A DNA stretch of 64,000 nt from Nocardioides ganghwensis (lineage in GTDB: Bacteria > Actinomycetota > Actinomycetes > Propionibacteriales > Nocardioidaceae). Position numbers and translations under genes: made by a program. The notes beneath the pieces are model-generated. The model saw only the letters and a program-made list of their open reading frames with translations. It was not told the DNA's origin and did no database searches. How positions within the stretch are numbered: the first letter of the stretch is position 1; each line of letters begins with the position of its first letter. The stretch spans positions 144,634-208,633 of the forward strand of contig NZ_JACXYX010000010.1 in assembly GCF_014779655.1 (NCBI RefSeq), written 5' to 3'. Shown here in pieces: positions 25,098 to 36,269 of the stretch.

Positions 25098-26144
25098 ATG
25101 ACGACCAGCGAGGCGGAGCGCAGCGCCATGCGGCGCGCCCTGGCGCTCGCCACCACCCCCGGCGTGCCTCTCGGCCCGAACCCCCGTGTCGGGTGCGTGC
25201 TGCTCGCGCCGGACGGCACGACGATCGCCGAGGGCTTCCACCGCGGGGCCGGCACGCCGCACGCCGAGGCCGCGGCGCTCGCGGAGGCGGGTGAGGCCGC
25301 TCGCGGCGCGACCGCCGTCGTGACCCTCGAGCCCTGCAACCACACCGGCCGCACCGGACCGTGCAGCGAGGCGCTGATCGCGGCGGGTGTCGTACGCGTC
25401 GTGTTCGCCCAGCCCGACGCCAACCCGGTCGCCGTGGGCGGCGCCGGCCGGCTGCGCGAGGCCGGGATCGAGGTCGTCGGCGGCGAGATGATCGAGGAGG
25501 CGCAGGCGGTCAACCGGGCCTGGACCTTCGCCATCGCGCGGCGCCGGCCGTTCGTCACGTGGAAGTTCGCCACCACCCTCGACGGTCGCAGCGCCGCCGC
25601 CGACGGCACCAGCCGGTGGGTCTCCAGCCGCGCGGCGCGCCTGGACACGCACCGCCTGCGGGCGCTGTGCGACACGATGCTGGTCGGCACCAGCACCGTC
25701 GAGGTCGACGACCCCGAGCTCACCGTGCGCGACGAGCTCGACGAGCCGGTCGCGATCCAGCCCCTGCGCGCGGTCATGGGGCTGCGCGACCTGCCGGCCG
25801 ACCGCCGCATCTTCAACGACCGCGCCGAGACGGTGCGCCTGCGCACCCGCGACCCCGAGCAGGCGCTGGCTGACCTGTTCGCGCGCGACCGCCAGCACGT
25901 GTTCCTCGAGGGCGGGCCGACCCTGGCCGCTGCCTTCCTCGCGGCCGGACTGGTCGACGAGGTCGTCACCTACGTCGCGCCCATGCTGCTCGGCGCCGGC
26001 CGCACCGCGGTCGGCGACCTCGGCATCGGCACCATCGCCGACGCCCTCCACCTGCACGTCTCCGACGTGACGGTGCTCCAGGGCCACGACGGCGAGGACA
26101 CCAACGTGCGCCTGACCATGCGCCCCCACCTGAGGAGGAACTGA
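25098..26144 (+). CDS. ribD: Bifunctional riboflavin deaminase/reductase RibD
   Basis: A 348-residue enzyme for the second and third steps of riboflavin synthesis. The N-terminal deaminase has the zinc site H55-A-E57 and PC(80)NHTGRTGPC(89). The C-terminal half is the NADPH-dependent pyrimidine reductase, seen as FVTWKFATTLDGRSAAADG and a late FLEGGPTLAAAFL. GGAGGCGGAG precedes the ATG. It is the first gene of the operon behind the FMN riboswitch, and its stop overlaps the next start by one base. Confidence 0.97.
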   Translation: MTTSEAERSAMRRALALATTPGVPLGPNPRVGCVLLAPDGTTIAEGFHRGAGTPHAEAAALAEAGEAARGATAVVTLEPCNHTGRTGPCSEALIAAGVVRVVFAQPDANPVAVGGAGRLREAGIEVVGGEMIEEAQAVNRAWTFAIARRRPFVTWKFATTLDGRSAAADGTSRWVSSRAARLDTHRLRALCDTMLVGTSTVEVDDPELTVRDELDEPVAIQPLRAVMGLRDLPADRRIFNDRAETVRLRTRDPEQALADLFARDRQHVFLEGGPTLAAAFLAAGLVDEVVTYVAPMLLGAGRTAVGDLGIGTIADALHLHVSDVTVLQGHDGEDTNVRLTMRPHLRRN

Positions 26145-26782
26145 TGTTCACCGGGATCGTCGAGGAGCTCGGCACGATCGCAGAGGTCACCGACCAGGGT
26201 GATGCCATCCGGCTCACCGTGGCCGCCGACACCGTGCTCGAGGGCACCGTGCTGGGTGACTCCATCTCCGTCAACGGCTGCTGCCTCACGGTCTCCGACA
26301 TCGGTGGGGGTCGCTGGACCGCTGACCTGATGCAGGAGACGCTCGACAAGACCTCGCTGCGCGGGGCCGTCCCCGGTGACCGGGTCAACCTCGAGCGGGC
26401 GGTCACCGTCGACAAGCGGCTCGGCGGCCACATCGTGCAGGGCCACGTCGACGGTGTGGGCGAGGTGATCTCGCGGTCTCCCAGCGAGCACTGGGACGTC
26501 GTCGAGATCTCCCTGCCGGCGCACCTCGCGCGCTACGTCGTCGACAAGGGCTCGATCACCGTCGACGGCGTGAGCCTCACCGTCGTCGAGGCGCGGGAGG
26601 CCAGCTTCACCGCCAGCCTCATCCCCGAGACGCTCGCCCGCACCACGCTCGGCAGCCGCCGGGTCGGCGACCTGGTGAACCTCGAGGCCGACGTCATCGC
26701 CAAGCACGTCGAGAAGCTGCTCGGCGCCTACGCCCCGGCAACCGCCGCGGCCCCCACCACCGCGAACGACGAGGAAGAATGA
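26144..26782 (+). CDS. ribE: Riboflavin synthase alpha subunit
   Basis: A 212-residue protein starting [12 protein letters not shown], the classic riboflavin synthase N-terminus. It has the two repeated lumazine-binding barrels: NGCCLTV with [10 protein letters not shown], and VDGVSLTV in the second half. It converts two molecules of dimethyl-ribityllumazine into riboflavin and the pyrimidine precursor. It overlaps ribD by one base and ribM by four. Confidence 0.97.
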   Translation: MFTGIVEELGTIAEVTDQGDAIRLTVAADTVLEGTVLGDSISVNGCCLTVSDIGGGRWTADLMQETLDKTSLRGAVPGDRVNLERAVTVDKRLGGHIVQGHVDGVGEVISRSPSEHWDVVEISLPAHLARYVVDKGSITVDGVSLTVVEAREASFTASLIPETLARTTLGSRRVGDLVNLEADVIAKHVEKLLGAYAPATAAAPTTANDEEE

Positions 26783-27470
26783 TGTCCCTGCTCGAATGGC
26801 TGGTCCACGGCACCATCCCGGTGCCGGGCGGCGCCCTCGGCGCCCGCGAGGTGATCGGCAACCTGTTCGGCCTGGCCAGCGCGATCCTCGGGATGAAGCG
26901 CTTCGTGTGGGCGTGGCCCGTCGGTCTCGTCGGCAACCTGCTGCTCTTCACCGTCTTCGCCACGGGCGAGTTCTCCGGGGCCGTCGAGGAGCCCCTGTGG
27001 GGCCAGGCCGGCCGCCAGGTGTTCTTCGCGGCTGTGTCGGTCTACGGGTGGTGGCGCTGGTCGCAGGCGCGCAACGCCGGCGGTGCCTCGGACGGTGGCG
27101 CGATCGCGCCACGCTGGGCGACGTGGGCCGAGCGGGGACAGCTCCTCGTGCTCGGTGTCGTGGGCTACGCCGCGGCGTACGTCCTGCTCACCCGCGTGCT
27201 CGGGTCGTGGGGGCCGCTCACCGAGGCCTGGATCCTCGCCGGCTCGATGCTCGCGACCTACGGCATGGCCCGGGGCTGGGTGGAGTTCTGGCTGGTCTGG
27301 GTCCTGGTCGACGTCGTCGGCGTGACCTCGCTGATCCGGGCCGAGTACTACCCGACGGCCGGGATGTACCTGTTCTACGCCGTCTTCGTCGTCATCGGCT
27401 TCTTCGTCTGGTGGCGCGACAGCCGGACCGTGGTCGAGGCCGTCGAGGAGGAGAAGGAGGTGGTCGCGGC

Positions 27471-27474
<4 letters not shown>
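26779..27474 (+). CDS. ribM: RibM/PnuX-type riboflavin transporter (PnuC family)
   Basis: A 231-residue protein with about six to seven membrane helices and the PnuC-family pattern of Trp/Asn-rich helices: [24 protein letters not shown] and [18 protein letters not shown]. PnuC proteins move NMN. The relatives inside FMN-riboswitch operons of actinobacteria (RibM/PnuX) are riboflavin facilitators, and the operon position here supports that. Two adjacent ATGs (26779 and 26782) are possible; the first gives the ATGA overlap typical of this operon. Confidence 0.85.
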
Positions 27475-28738
<1,264 letters not shown>

Positions 28739-28742
<4 letters not shown>

Positions 28743-29215
28743 GCGGCGCCGGAGCCCCCACCGCCCAGCCCTACGACGCGAGCGGCCTCAAGGTCGCGGT
28801 CGTCGCCGCCACCTGGCACACGCAGGTGATGGACGGCCTCGTCGCCGGCGCCGAGCGCGCGCTCGCGGCGTACGGGGTCAGCGAGCCGGAGGTCATCCGG
28901 GTCCCCGGCACGTTCGAGCTGCCCGTCGTCGCCGCCGCGCTGGCCCGGGCCGGGTACGACGCGGTGGTGGCGCTGGGCGTGGTGATCCGAGGGGGCACCC
29001 CGCACTTCGACTACGTCTGCTCGGCCGCGACGGACGGCCTGACCCAGGTCAGCGTCGACCACGCGATCCCGGTGGGCTTCGGCGTGCTGACCTGCGACAC
29101 CGAGGAGCAGGCCCTCGACCGCGCGGGGCTCGAGGGGTCGGCCGAGGACAAGGGCTGGGAGGCCACGGCCGCCGCGCTCGACACCGCGCGCGTGGTCCGG
29201 GCCGTCCGCGGCTGA
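28739..29215 (+). CDS. ribH: 6,7-dimethyl-8-ribityllumazine synthase
   Basis: A 158-residue lumazine synthase. Conserved segments are [18 protein letters not shown] near the start, [30 protein letters not shown] and [20 protein letters not shown]. It joins the ribitylamino pyrimidine with dihydroxybutanone phosphate and assembles into large shells. It is the last gene of the operon and overlaps ribBA by four bases. Confidence 0.97.
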
Positions 29216-29365
29216 GCCGACACCGGACCGAGACCAGATCTCGACCGCCACCTCCCACCCTGGGGGGATGACCGCAACCGTACGAGCCGTCGGCGGCCGC
29301 ACCCGGGCCCCGAGGCGTTTGCCGAACCTGCCCCGCTGACCACGATGCGTCCCTACCATCTGGCC

Positions 29366-32300
29366 ATGCGCTTCAGCGTGCTCGGCCCCCTCGCGGTGCA
29401 CGGGCCGCGTGGCCCCGTGGACGTCGTGGGAGGCAAGGAGCGCACGCTTCTGGCGCACCTCGTCGCGGCCGGGGGCCGCGTCGTCACCATCGACGAGCTC
29501 GCCGACTCGCTGTGGGACGACCAGCCTCCCCGGTCGCCCGGCAAGGCGTTGCAGACCTACGTCCTCCGGCTGCGCAACGCGCTGGAGCCCGAGCGCCGAG
29601 GCGTTCCGACCATCGTGGTGACCGAGGGGTCGGGCTACCGGCTGGCCGTGTCCGAGCACGAGGTCGACGCCGGACGGTTCGCGCACCTCGCTGCGGCCGG
29701 GCGTGCCGCGCTGGATGCGGGCCGACCGGACGAGGCGGCCGACATCCTGCGCGAGGCGCTCGACCTGTGGCGCGGACCGGCCTACGCCGGGTTCGAGGAG
29801 ACCGGCTTCGGCCGGGCGGAACGGCAACGCCTCGAGGAGATCCGGGTGAGTGCGCGCGAGGACCGGTGGGCCGCGGAGGTCGACCTGGGCAGGTCCGCCG
29901 CCGCGGTCCCGGAGGTCGAGCAGCTGGTCGCCGAGCACCCCTGGCGCGAACGGGCTTGGGGCGTGCTCGTGCTGGCGTTGTTCCGCGCGGGTCGTCAGGG
30001 CGAGGCGCTGGGTGCCGTCGAACGGGCGCGCAGCCGCCTCGCCGAGGACCTCGGCGTCGACCCGGGACCCGAGCTGCGCGACCTGCACGCGCGCGTGCTC
30101 GCCCAGGACCCGGCGCTGATGCGGCTGCCCGAGCCGGTGGCGCGACCGACCGTCGGTGGCGCGGACCAGGCCCCGACTGCCTCGCGGGCCGAGAGCCTTG
30201 GGGTGGTGCGCGAGGAGGTCGGGTCCGTGGCCGCCGCCGGCTATGCCCTGCGCGGTGGCCGGTCGGCACTGGTGGAAGGCATCTACGCGTTGCAGACGGG
30301 GGGAGCGCCGCGGACCCTGCCGCCCGACGTGTGCCCGTGGCGCGGTCTGGAGACCTATGACGTCGAGGACCATCCCTGGTTCGCGGGGCGCGAACGCCTG
30401 GTCGCCGAGCTGCTGGCACGCCTCTCCTCCGAGCCGCTGGTTGCCGTGGTCGGCGCGTCGGGCAGCGGCAAGTCGTCCCTCGTTCGGGCAGGCATGCTCG
30501 GCGCACTCGCGGAGGACGCCCTGCCCGGGAGCGCCGGCTGGACCACGTTGGTGATGCGCCCCGGCGCCTCACCGATGCGCGAGCTCGCCACGGTGGCATT
30601 GGGGGCGGCTCAGGCGTCACCCTCGCTCGGCGACCTGCTGCTGCGGCTCGCGGAGCAGGGTGGGACCGACGACGTGCGCCGCACCGTGCTCGTCGTGGAC
30701 CAGCTCGAGGAGGTGTGGACGGCGTGCGACGACGACCGCGAGCGCGAGTCCTTCCTCGACGCCCTCGCCGGGATCGCGCACGAGACCGACGCGCGCGTGG
30801 TGCTCGTCGTACGGGGCGACTACTTCCCCAGGATCGCCGAGCACGCCGCGCTGGCGTCCCTGGCCCGGGACGCCACGCTCCTGGTGGGCGCTCCCAGCGC
30901 GGCGGAGGTGCGGCGGATGGTCGAGGTGCCCGCCCGGGCGGCCGGGCTGACCCTCGACACCGGCCTGGCCGAGACGCTGACCGACGACGCGGGCCAGGAG
31001 CCCGGCCTGCTGCCCCTCCTCTCGACCTCGCTCCTCCAGCTCTGGGAGCGCCGTCACGACCACCGGCTCACCTACGGTGACTACGTGGCGATCGGCGGCC
31101 TGCCCGGCGCGGTCGCGCACCTCGCCGAGGAGGCGTACGACTCCCTGCCCGAGGCCGACCGCGGCACTGCGCGGGTCGTCCTGCTGCGGCTGGCGGGCCG
31201 CAGCGGCAGTGGTGAGGTGGTCCGCCGCCGGGTCCCGGTGGCCGAGCTCGAGGGGCTGTCGGGCAACACGGGCGACGTGGCGGCCGCGCTCGCAGGAGCG
31301 CGGCTCCTGACACTGACCGGGGACTCCGTCGAGGTCGCGCACGAGTCGCTGTTCCGCGAGTGGCCCCGGCTCGCGCGGTGGCTCGCCGACGACGTCAGCA
31401 CCCGTACGGTCCAGCAGCGCCTGGCCGTCGCCGCCGGGCAGTGGGACGAGCAGGGCCGCGACCCGGGGCTGCTGTGGCGTGGGGCCGGCCTGCAGTCCGC
31501 GCTCGACGTGCTGGCCGCCTACCCCGACGAGTCGACATCGGTCGAGCGCGACTTCCTGGCCCGGGCCGAGGAGGCGGTCGACGAGGAGCGGCGCGGCGCC
31601 GAGCAACGAGCGGCGCAGCGCGAGCGCCAGAACCGGTCCCTGCGCCTCCTGCTGACCCTCGCCGTCGTGCTCCTGTTGGTGGCCGTGGTCGCCGGCGTGC
31701 TGGCGGCCGTGTCCCGGCAGCAGACAGCACAGGCGCGCGATCGCCAGGCGGCAGCGGCGGTCGCCGCCGACGCCCGTCGGCTGGCGGCGGCATCGCTCAA
31801 CGAGGAGCAGCTCGACCTCGCACTGCTGCAGGCCGTGGAGGCGGTGCGCACCGAGCCCGGCCCCGAGACCCACGGCGCTCTGCTCAGCCTGCTGGCACGC
31901 ACGCCCGACCTGCTCCGGCAGCGACGTGCCGAGACGCCCTTCCTCCGTGCCGACGCCAGCCACGACGGCACGGTCGTCGCGGTGGCCGAGTACGACCCCC
32001 GGGTGATCGGGGTCGACGCCGCCACGGGGGAGGAGGTGTGGTCGCGGGAGGTCCCGGACGCCGGGCACGTCAGCGCCGTCCACGGGGCCGAGGGCGGCTT
32101 CCTCGTCACGTTCTGGGACGACAGCGGCGGCTCCGGCGTCGAGCTGTGGGACGACGCGTCCGGGAGGACCCAGTGGTCCCTCGACCCCGACGACCTGACG
32201 CGCCTCGTCGGCGAGCGGGACCCACAGCTGCTGGACGCCGTGTGGCTGTCCGACGGTCGCGTGGCGGTGCTGACGCCCACGCACCTGGTCACCGCCTCGC

Positions 32301-33865
32301 CGGCCGGACGGGCGCTCCGCGCCGTGGCGCTCGAGACCGACGCCTACCCCGGACTGCTCCGCGCGTGGCCCGACGGGCGGCTCAGCTACGAGGCTCCCCT
32401 CGACGTCGGTCACGTCCTCGACCCCGACCGGCCAGGCACCCTCCGCACCCTCGGCTTCTCCGTCGCCAGCGTGTCACCCGACGGAGGGCTGGTCCTGACT
32501 GCCGACCGCTCCCGGCCGGACCGCGTGCGACTCCGGCTGCGTGACTCCCGGACCTTCGAGCCCCGCGGACAGGAGATGACGGTCTCCTCGTTCGACGACG
32601 GCGTCGACTGGGCACCGGACGGGCGTACCTTCGTGATCGGGGCGGGGGAGACGGTGCAGGCACGCGACCGCCGGGGACGACTATTGGACGAGTTCACCGG
32701 CGCGCACAGCGGGGCGGTGATGGCTCCCGTCGTCGCGGGTGATGACCGCAGGTTCCTCTGGTCCGCGGGCCGCGACGGCCTGCTGTCGACGTGGACGCTC
32801 GGGGACGCCGGCGGCCTGTGGTCCTCCACCGAGCTCGGCACCAGCCCGTTCTCCGGCCAGACCAGTCTCGACGGCACCCGCGTGGTGGCGATCGACTACG
32901 TCGAGACCGCCGTCAACGAGGCATTCCTCCTCGATCCCGCCTCGGGTGACGCCACCGAGCTCGCGATGCCTGCGCGCTGCGCCTGCCAGCCGTGGGCAGT
33001 GGCGATGGCCGGGGACGGGAGCGTGGCTGTCGGGGCGGTCAACGTGGTCGGACGCGCGAGCCTCAGGCAGGACCGCGGCTACGTCGCCGTGTGGGACCCG
33101 TCGTCCGGCGCGCTGCGCCACGCCATCCGCCTGCCCTGGGACCCCGTGGGTGTGGCCGTGACACCCGATGGCCGGTACGCCGTGGTCAACGGCCGTGACG
33201 GCATCGCCGTCGTGGACCTGGGAGCGGGCGAGCTCGCCGGCCCGGTCGTCGACCGGGAGCCGATCACCTCCTACGACGGAGTCGTCCGCATCGACGGCGA
33301 CGGCGCCACAGCGGCCGTCGTACGGGACGCACGGGTGCTCCTGCTCGACGTGGCGTCGCAGGAGGTCCTCGCGACCCGCGAGCTCGAGAGCGCCTCCGCC
33401 ACAGCGCTCAACGGCACGGCGCTCGGCTGGTCCGGCACGGAGCTGGCCGTCGGGGTCCTCGACGGGCGCATGCTGTTCCTGGACGGTCGATCCCTGGAGA
33501 CCGTGGCTCCGCCACGCGAGGTCTCGGCCGGGTTCGTCATCGACATCGTGCAGGTGGGCGCCGTGGTGGCGAGCCTCGGTACCGACGGTGACGTGCGGCT
33601 CTGGGAGCCCGCGACCTGGTCGCCGATCGGCCTGCCGGTCACCGAGGAGAACGCCCCCGGCTTCCTGTCAGGCACGCCGGTCACGCTGCGGGCCTGGTTC
33701 GAGGGCGGCAGCCTCGGCCGGCCCGGCCGCGTCCGCGACCTCGCGCTCGACCCCGCAGGGTGGGTGGCGCGCGCCTGTGCGCTCGCCGGACGCCAGCTGA
33801 GCAGGGACGAGTGGGCCGTGATCCGTCCGGGCGTGCCGTGGCGCGAGACGTGCCCGGGGCCTTGA
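29366..33865 (+). CDS. BTAD - STAND NTPase - transmembrane - propeller regulator
   Basis: A 1499-residue regulator-like protein. Residues 1-95 are an OmpR-like winged helix and 96-245 a bacterial transcriptional activation (BTAD) domain, as in SARP/AfsR regulators. Residues 325-680 are a STAND NTPase with Walker A GASGSGKS (363-370) and Walker B VLVVDQLEEVW (D445). A charged stretch leads to one membrane helix (about 759-782), and the remaining 700 residues carry degenerate propeller repeats such as SPDGGLVLTAD and TPDGRYAVVNG. A DNA-binding end and an outside propeller in one chain are unusual. TACCAT six bases before the ATG supports a leaderless transcript starting at 29366. Confidence 0.85.
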   Translation: MRFSVLGPLAVHGPRGPVDVVGGKERTLLAHLVAAGGRVVTIDELADSLWDDQPPRSPGKALQTYVLRLRNALEPERRGVPTIVVTEGSGYRLAVSEHEVDAGRFAHLAAAGRAALDAGRPDEAADILREALDLWRGPAYAGFEETGFGRAERQRLEEIRVSAREDRWAAEVDLGRSAAAVPEVEQLVAEHPWRERAWGVLVLALFRAGRQGEALGAVERARSRLAEDLGVDPGPELRDLHARVLAQDPALMRLPEPVARPTVGGADQAPTASRAESLGVVREEVGSVAAAGYALRGGRSALVEGIYALQTGGAPRTLPPDVCPWRGLETYDVEDHPWFAGRERLVAELLARLSSEPLVAVVGASGSGKSSLVRAGMLGALAEDALPGSAGWTTLVMRPGASPMRELATVALGAAQASPSLGDLLLRLAEQGGTDDVRRTVLVVDQLEEVWTACDDDRERESFLDALAGIAHETDARVVLVVRGDYFPRIAEHAALASLARDATLLVGAPSAAEVRRMVEVPARAAGLTLDTGLAETLTDDAGQEPGLLPLLSTSLLQLWERRHDHRLTYGDYVAIGGLPGAVAHLAEEAYDSLPEADRGTARVVLLRLAGRSGSGEVVRRRVPVAELEGLSGNTGDVAAALAGARLLTLTGDSVEVAHESLFREWPRLARWLADDVSTRTVQQRLAVAAGQWDEQGRDPGLLWRGAGLQSALDVLAAYPDESTSVERDFLARAEEAVDEERRGAEQRAAQRERQNRSLRLLLTLAVVLLLVAVVAGVLAAVSRQQTAQARDRQAAAAVAADARRLAAASLNEEQLDLALLQAVEAVRTEPGPETHGALLSLLARTPDLLRQRRAETPFLRADASHDGTVVAVAEYDPRVIGVDAATGEEVWSREVPDAGHVSAVHGAEGGFLVTFWDDSGGSGVELWDDASGRTQWSLDPDDLTRLVGERDPQLLDAVWLSDGRVAVLTPTHLVTASPAGRALRAVALETDAYPGLLRAWPDGRLSYEAPLDVGHVLDPDRPGTLRTLGFSVASVSPDGGLVLTADRSRPDRVRLRLRDSRTFEPRGQEMTVSSFDDGVDWAPDGRTFVIGAGETVQARDRRGRLLDEFTGAHSGAVMAPVVAGDDRRFLWSAGRDGLLSTWTLGDAGGLWSSTELGTSPFSGQTSLDGTRVVAIDYVETAVNEAFLLDPASGDATELAMPARCACQPWAVAMAGDGSVAVGAVNVVGRASLRQDRGYVAVWDPSSGALRHAIRLPWDPVGVAVTPDGRYAVVNGRDGIAVVDLGAGELAGPVVDREPITSYDGVVRIDGDGATAAVVRDARVLLLDVASQEVLATRELESASATALNGTALGWSGTELAVGVLDGRMLFLDGRSLETVAPPREVSAGFVIDIVQVGAVVASLGTDGDVRLWEPATWSPIGLPVTEENAPGFLSGTPVTLRAWFEGGSLGRPGRVRDLALDPAGWVARACALAGRQLSRDEWAVIRPGVPWRETCPGP

Positions 33866-33973
33866 CCGGGACCGCGGCGGCGGCCGTGAGCGGATCGTGA
33901 GTCGGTCGCGACCGGAGTCACCTTGGCTGTGCCTGCCGGGAAGCTCCCGGATCCTGACCGAAGGGACACTCCA

Positions 33974-34477
33974 GTGAAGCTCTCACGCACCGCCGCCTCG
34001 GTGGCCGCCGCAAGCCTGTTCGCCCTCAGCGCCGCTGCGCCCGCCGAGGCCAGGGAGTGGCTGCCGATCGACGGCCACGACCAGCTCGTGCTGGCCACCT
34101 GCTCGGACGGCTCGCAGGTCCTGTCGGCGCTCGTCACCGACCCGCGCCGCAACCGCTACTCGATGACCCCGCTGGTCGACGCGGACGGCACCACGACCGG
34201 GATGGTCCTCCTGCTCAAGTACGCCGGCGGCGCCACGCACTCGACCACCGGCCAGACCGTCGAGGGCAGCGGCGTCGACCGGATCGTCTTCGACTTCGTC
34301 AGCGGGAGCACCACCTCCTCCGGGGGCCGCTGGACGATCAACCTCGCCGGCGAGGGCTGGGTGGTCAAGGACGCGGGCCGGGTCACCTACGACGCCGTGA
34401 GCGGTGACGTCGATGTCTCGGGCATCGTGTCCGCGGACTGGGGGGTGCTCTGCCCCTTCTTCGGCGTGCCGGCCTGA
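33974..34477 (+). CDS. Small secreted protein of unknown function
   Basis: A 167-residue protein with a clear signal peptide: VKLSRTAASVAAASLFALSA followed by an AxA cleavage site (APAEA, about residues 22-26). The mature part is about 140 residues, beta-rich, with two Cys (one near the start in LATCSDGS, one near the end in LCPFFG) that may form a disulfide. No family is recognised. The start is GTG at 33974, chosen because the signal peptide begins there; AAGGGA lies about 10 bases upstream. It follows the large BTAD-STAND gene by 108 bases with no visible terminator. Confidence 0.7.
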   Translation: MKLSRTAASVAAASLFALSAAAPAEAREWLPIDGHDQLVLATCSDGSQVLSALVTDPRRNRYSMTPLVDADGTTTGMVLLLKYAGGATHSTTGQTVEGSGVDRIVFDFVSGSTTSSGGRWTINLAGEGWVVKDAGRVTYDAVSGDVDVSGIVSADWGVLCPFFGVPA

Positions 34478-34489
34478 CCCGGGAGGCGC

Positions 34490-34569
34490 GTCGGACAGGA
34501 CGGAGCCGGGCCCGGCTCGACGCCGCGCACGGGGGAGGCGGTGTCCGCCAGTGGTTCCTCCTGTCCGAC
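34490..34569. repeat. Long-range inverted repeat with nested palindrome upstream of hisE
   Basis: GTCGGACAGGA (34490-34500) is repeated inverted and perfect as TCCTGTCCGAC (34559-34569). A 16-base perfect palindrome, GAGCCGGGCCCGGCTC, lies inside at 34503-34518. The inner palindrome could terminate transcription from the secreted-protein gene. The outer pair ends 18 bases before the probable hisE -10 box, so it may be an operator or simply a second stem. Confidence 0.5.
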
Positions 34570-34600
34570 CCGCACAGGGGACGGCCTAGGCTTGACCCCC

Positions 34601-34864
34601 GTGAAGACGTTCGAGGAGCTGTGGGCCGAGCTGTCCACCAAGGCCGAGGAGCGCCCCGAGGGCTCGGGCACGGTCGCCCAGCTCGACGCCGGGGTCCATG
34701 CCATCGGCAAGAAGCTGCTGGAGGAGGCCGCCGAGTCCTGGATGGCCGCCGAGCACGAGGGCAAGGACGCGACCGCGCTGGAGATCAGCCAGCTGCTCTA
34801 CCACGCCCAGGTCCTGATGCTCGCCTCCGGACTGACCCTCGACGACGTCTACGCCCACCTGTGA
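34601..34864 (+). CDS. hisE: Phosphoribosyl-ATP pyrophosphatase
   Basis: An 87-residue HisE protein with the all-alpha MazG-like pattern: [22 protein letters not shown], then [20 protein letters not shown] with the metal-binding EExxE, and [18 protein letters not shown]. It performs the second step of histidine synthesis. The start is GTG at 34601. TAGGCT lies 8 bases before it, so the message is probably leaderless. hisG follows after 31 bases, the usual hisE-hisG pair. Confidence 0.93.
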   Translation: MKTFEELWAELSTKAEERPEGSGTVAQLDAGVHAIGKKLLEEAAESWMAAEHEGKDATALEISQLLYHAQVLMLASGLTLDDVYAHL

Positions 34865-34895
34865 GACACAGCTGGGAGAACCAGGTGACCTTCGC

Positions 34896-35741
34896 ATGAC
34901 CCTCCGCATCGCCGTCCCCAACAAGGGGTCGCTGTCCCAGGCCGCCTCCGACATCCTCCGCGAGTCGGGATACCGCCAGCGCAGCGACTCCAAGGAGCTC
35001 GCGCTCGTCGACACCGAGAACGACGTCGAGTTCTTCTACCTGCGCCCGCGCGACATCGCGCTCTACGTCGGTGAGGGCACGCTCGACGTCGGCATCACCG
35101 GTCGTGACCTACTCCTCGACTCCGGCGCCAAGGCCGACGAGGTGATGGGTCTCGGTTTCGGCCGCTCCCGCTTCCACTTCGCGGGCCCCGCGGGTCGCTA
35201 CTCCTCCCTGCAGGACCTCAACGGCCTGCGGATCGCCACGTCGTACGTCGGTGTGGTCGAGGACTACCTGTTCCGCCACGGCATCGACGCCACCGTCACG
35301 CGCCTCGACGGCGCGGTCGAGACCAGCATCCAGCTCGGCGTGGCCGACGTCATCGCCGACGTGGTCGAGACCGGCTCCACGCTGCGGGCAGCCGGCCTGG
35401 CGACCTTCGGCGACGTCATCCTCGACTCGCAGGCCGTGCTGATCACGCGCGGCGGCGAGGTGCCCGAGGACTTCGAGATCTTCCGTCGTCGCGTCGAGGG
35501 CGTCCTCGTGGCGCGCAGCTACGTGATGATGGACTACGACATCGAGGAGGCCCACCTCGACCGGGCCACCGAGCTGGCGCCGGGGCGCGAGGGGCCGACG
35601 ATCTCTCCCCTCGGCAAGGCCGGCTGGGTGGCCGTACGCGTGATGGTGCCGCGTGCGGGTTCGCAGCGGCTGATGGACGACCTCTACTCGATCGGCGCCC
35701 GCGCGATCCTGCTCACGGACATCCATGCCTGCCGCCTCTGA
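34896..35741 (+). CDS. hisG: ATP phosphoribosyltransferase (long form)
   Basis: A 281-residue HisG. It has IAVPNKGSLSQAASDIL at the start, DVGITGRDLLLDSG, and DVIADVVETGSTLRAAGL, the PRPP-binding loop. A C-terminal regulatory ACT-like domain (about 210-281) is present, so this is the long form that needs no HisZ and is inhibited by histidine. It catalyses the first step of histidine synthesis. The next gene starts inside its last codons. Confidence 0.95.
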   Translation: MTLRIAVPNKGSLSQAASDILRESGYRQRSDSKELALVDTENDVEFFYLRPRDIALYVGEGTLDVGITGRDLLLDSGAKADEVMGLGFGRSRFHFAGPAGRYSSLQDLNGLRIATSYVGVVEDYLFRHGIDATVTRLDGAVETSIQLGVADVIADVVETGSTLRAAGLATFGDVILDSQAVLITRGGEVPEDFEIFRRRVEGVLVARSYVMMDYDIEEAHLDRATELAPGREGPTISPLGKAGWVAVRVMVPRAGSQRLMDDLYSIGARAILLTDIHACRL

Positions 35742-36204
35742 CCCCACGCCCGGGAGCGGGCTCCCGCCCCTGCCGCGCACCTGGCGGCCCATGGGCGTGC
35801 GCATCGCCGTGATCGGGTTCGGGCTGATGCTTTTCGTGGTGTGCGCGGCGGCCTGGTTCGGCTTCGACGAGTCGGTCCGCGACCGCTTCAACATCCTCCA
35901 GCGGATCACGCTCCTGGTCATGGGCGCCGGGTTCGCCGTCATCGGCTGGGCCCTCGGCCGCGCGCGGGTGACCGCCACGACCGACGGGCTGGTCGTGGTC
36001 AACGGCTTCCGGACCCGGCACCTCGAGTGGGAGCAGGTCCTCGGCATCCACCTGCCCGAGGGGGCGCCGTGGGCGACGCTCGACCTCGCCGACGGCACCA
36101 CCATCTCGGCGATGGCGCTCCAGGGCTCGGACGGCCGGGTCGCCCGCGACGGCGTACGCCAGCTGCGCGCGCTGATCGACCGCGGGTCCTCGCGGCACGT
36201 CTGA
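35725..36204 (+). CDS. PH-like domain membrane protein
   Basis: A 159-residue protein with two hydrophobic segments (about residues 24-44 and 60-80). A small beta-rich C-terminal domain, ATTDGLVVVNGFRTRHLEWEQVLGIHL, is typical of bacterial PH-like proteins found next to hisG in actinobacteria. The function is unknown. It overlaps the hisG end by 17 bases, so it is part of the his unit. Confidence 0.75.
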   Translation: MPAASDPTPGSGLPPLPRTWRPMGVRIAVIGFGLMLFVVCAAAWFGFDESVRDRFNILQRITLLVMGAGFAVIGWALGRARVTATTDGLVVVNGFRTRHLEWEQVLGIHLPEGAPWATLDLADGTTISAMALQGSDGRVARDGVRQLRALIDRGSSRHV

Positions 36205-36269
36205 GAGGCGTCACCCTCCCGTCAGCCGCCCGTCGCCGCGCGGTCACCAGCAGGCGGTTGGCTCGGCGC

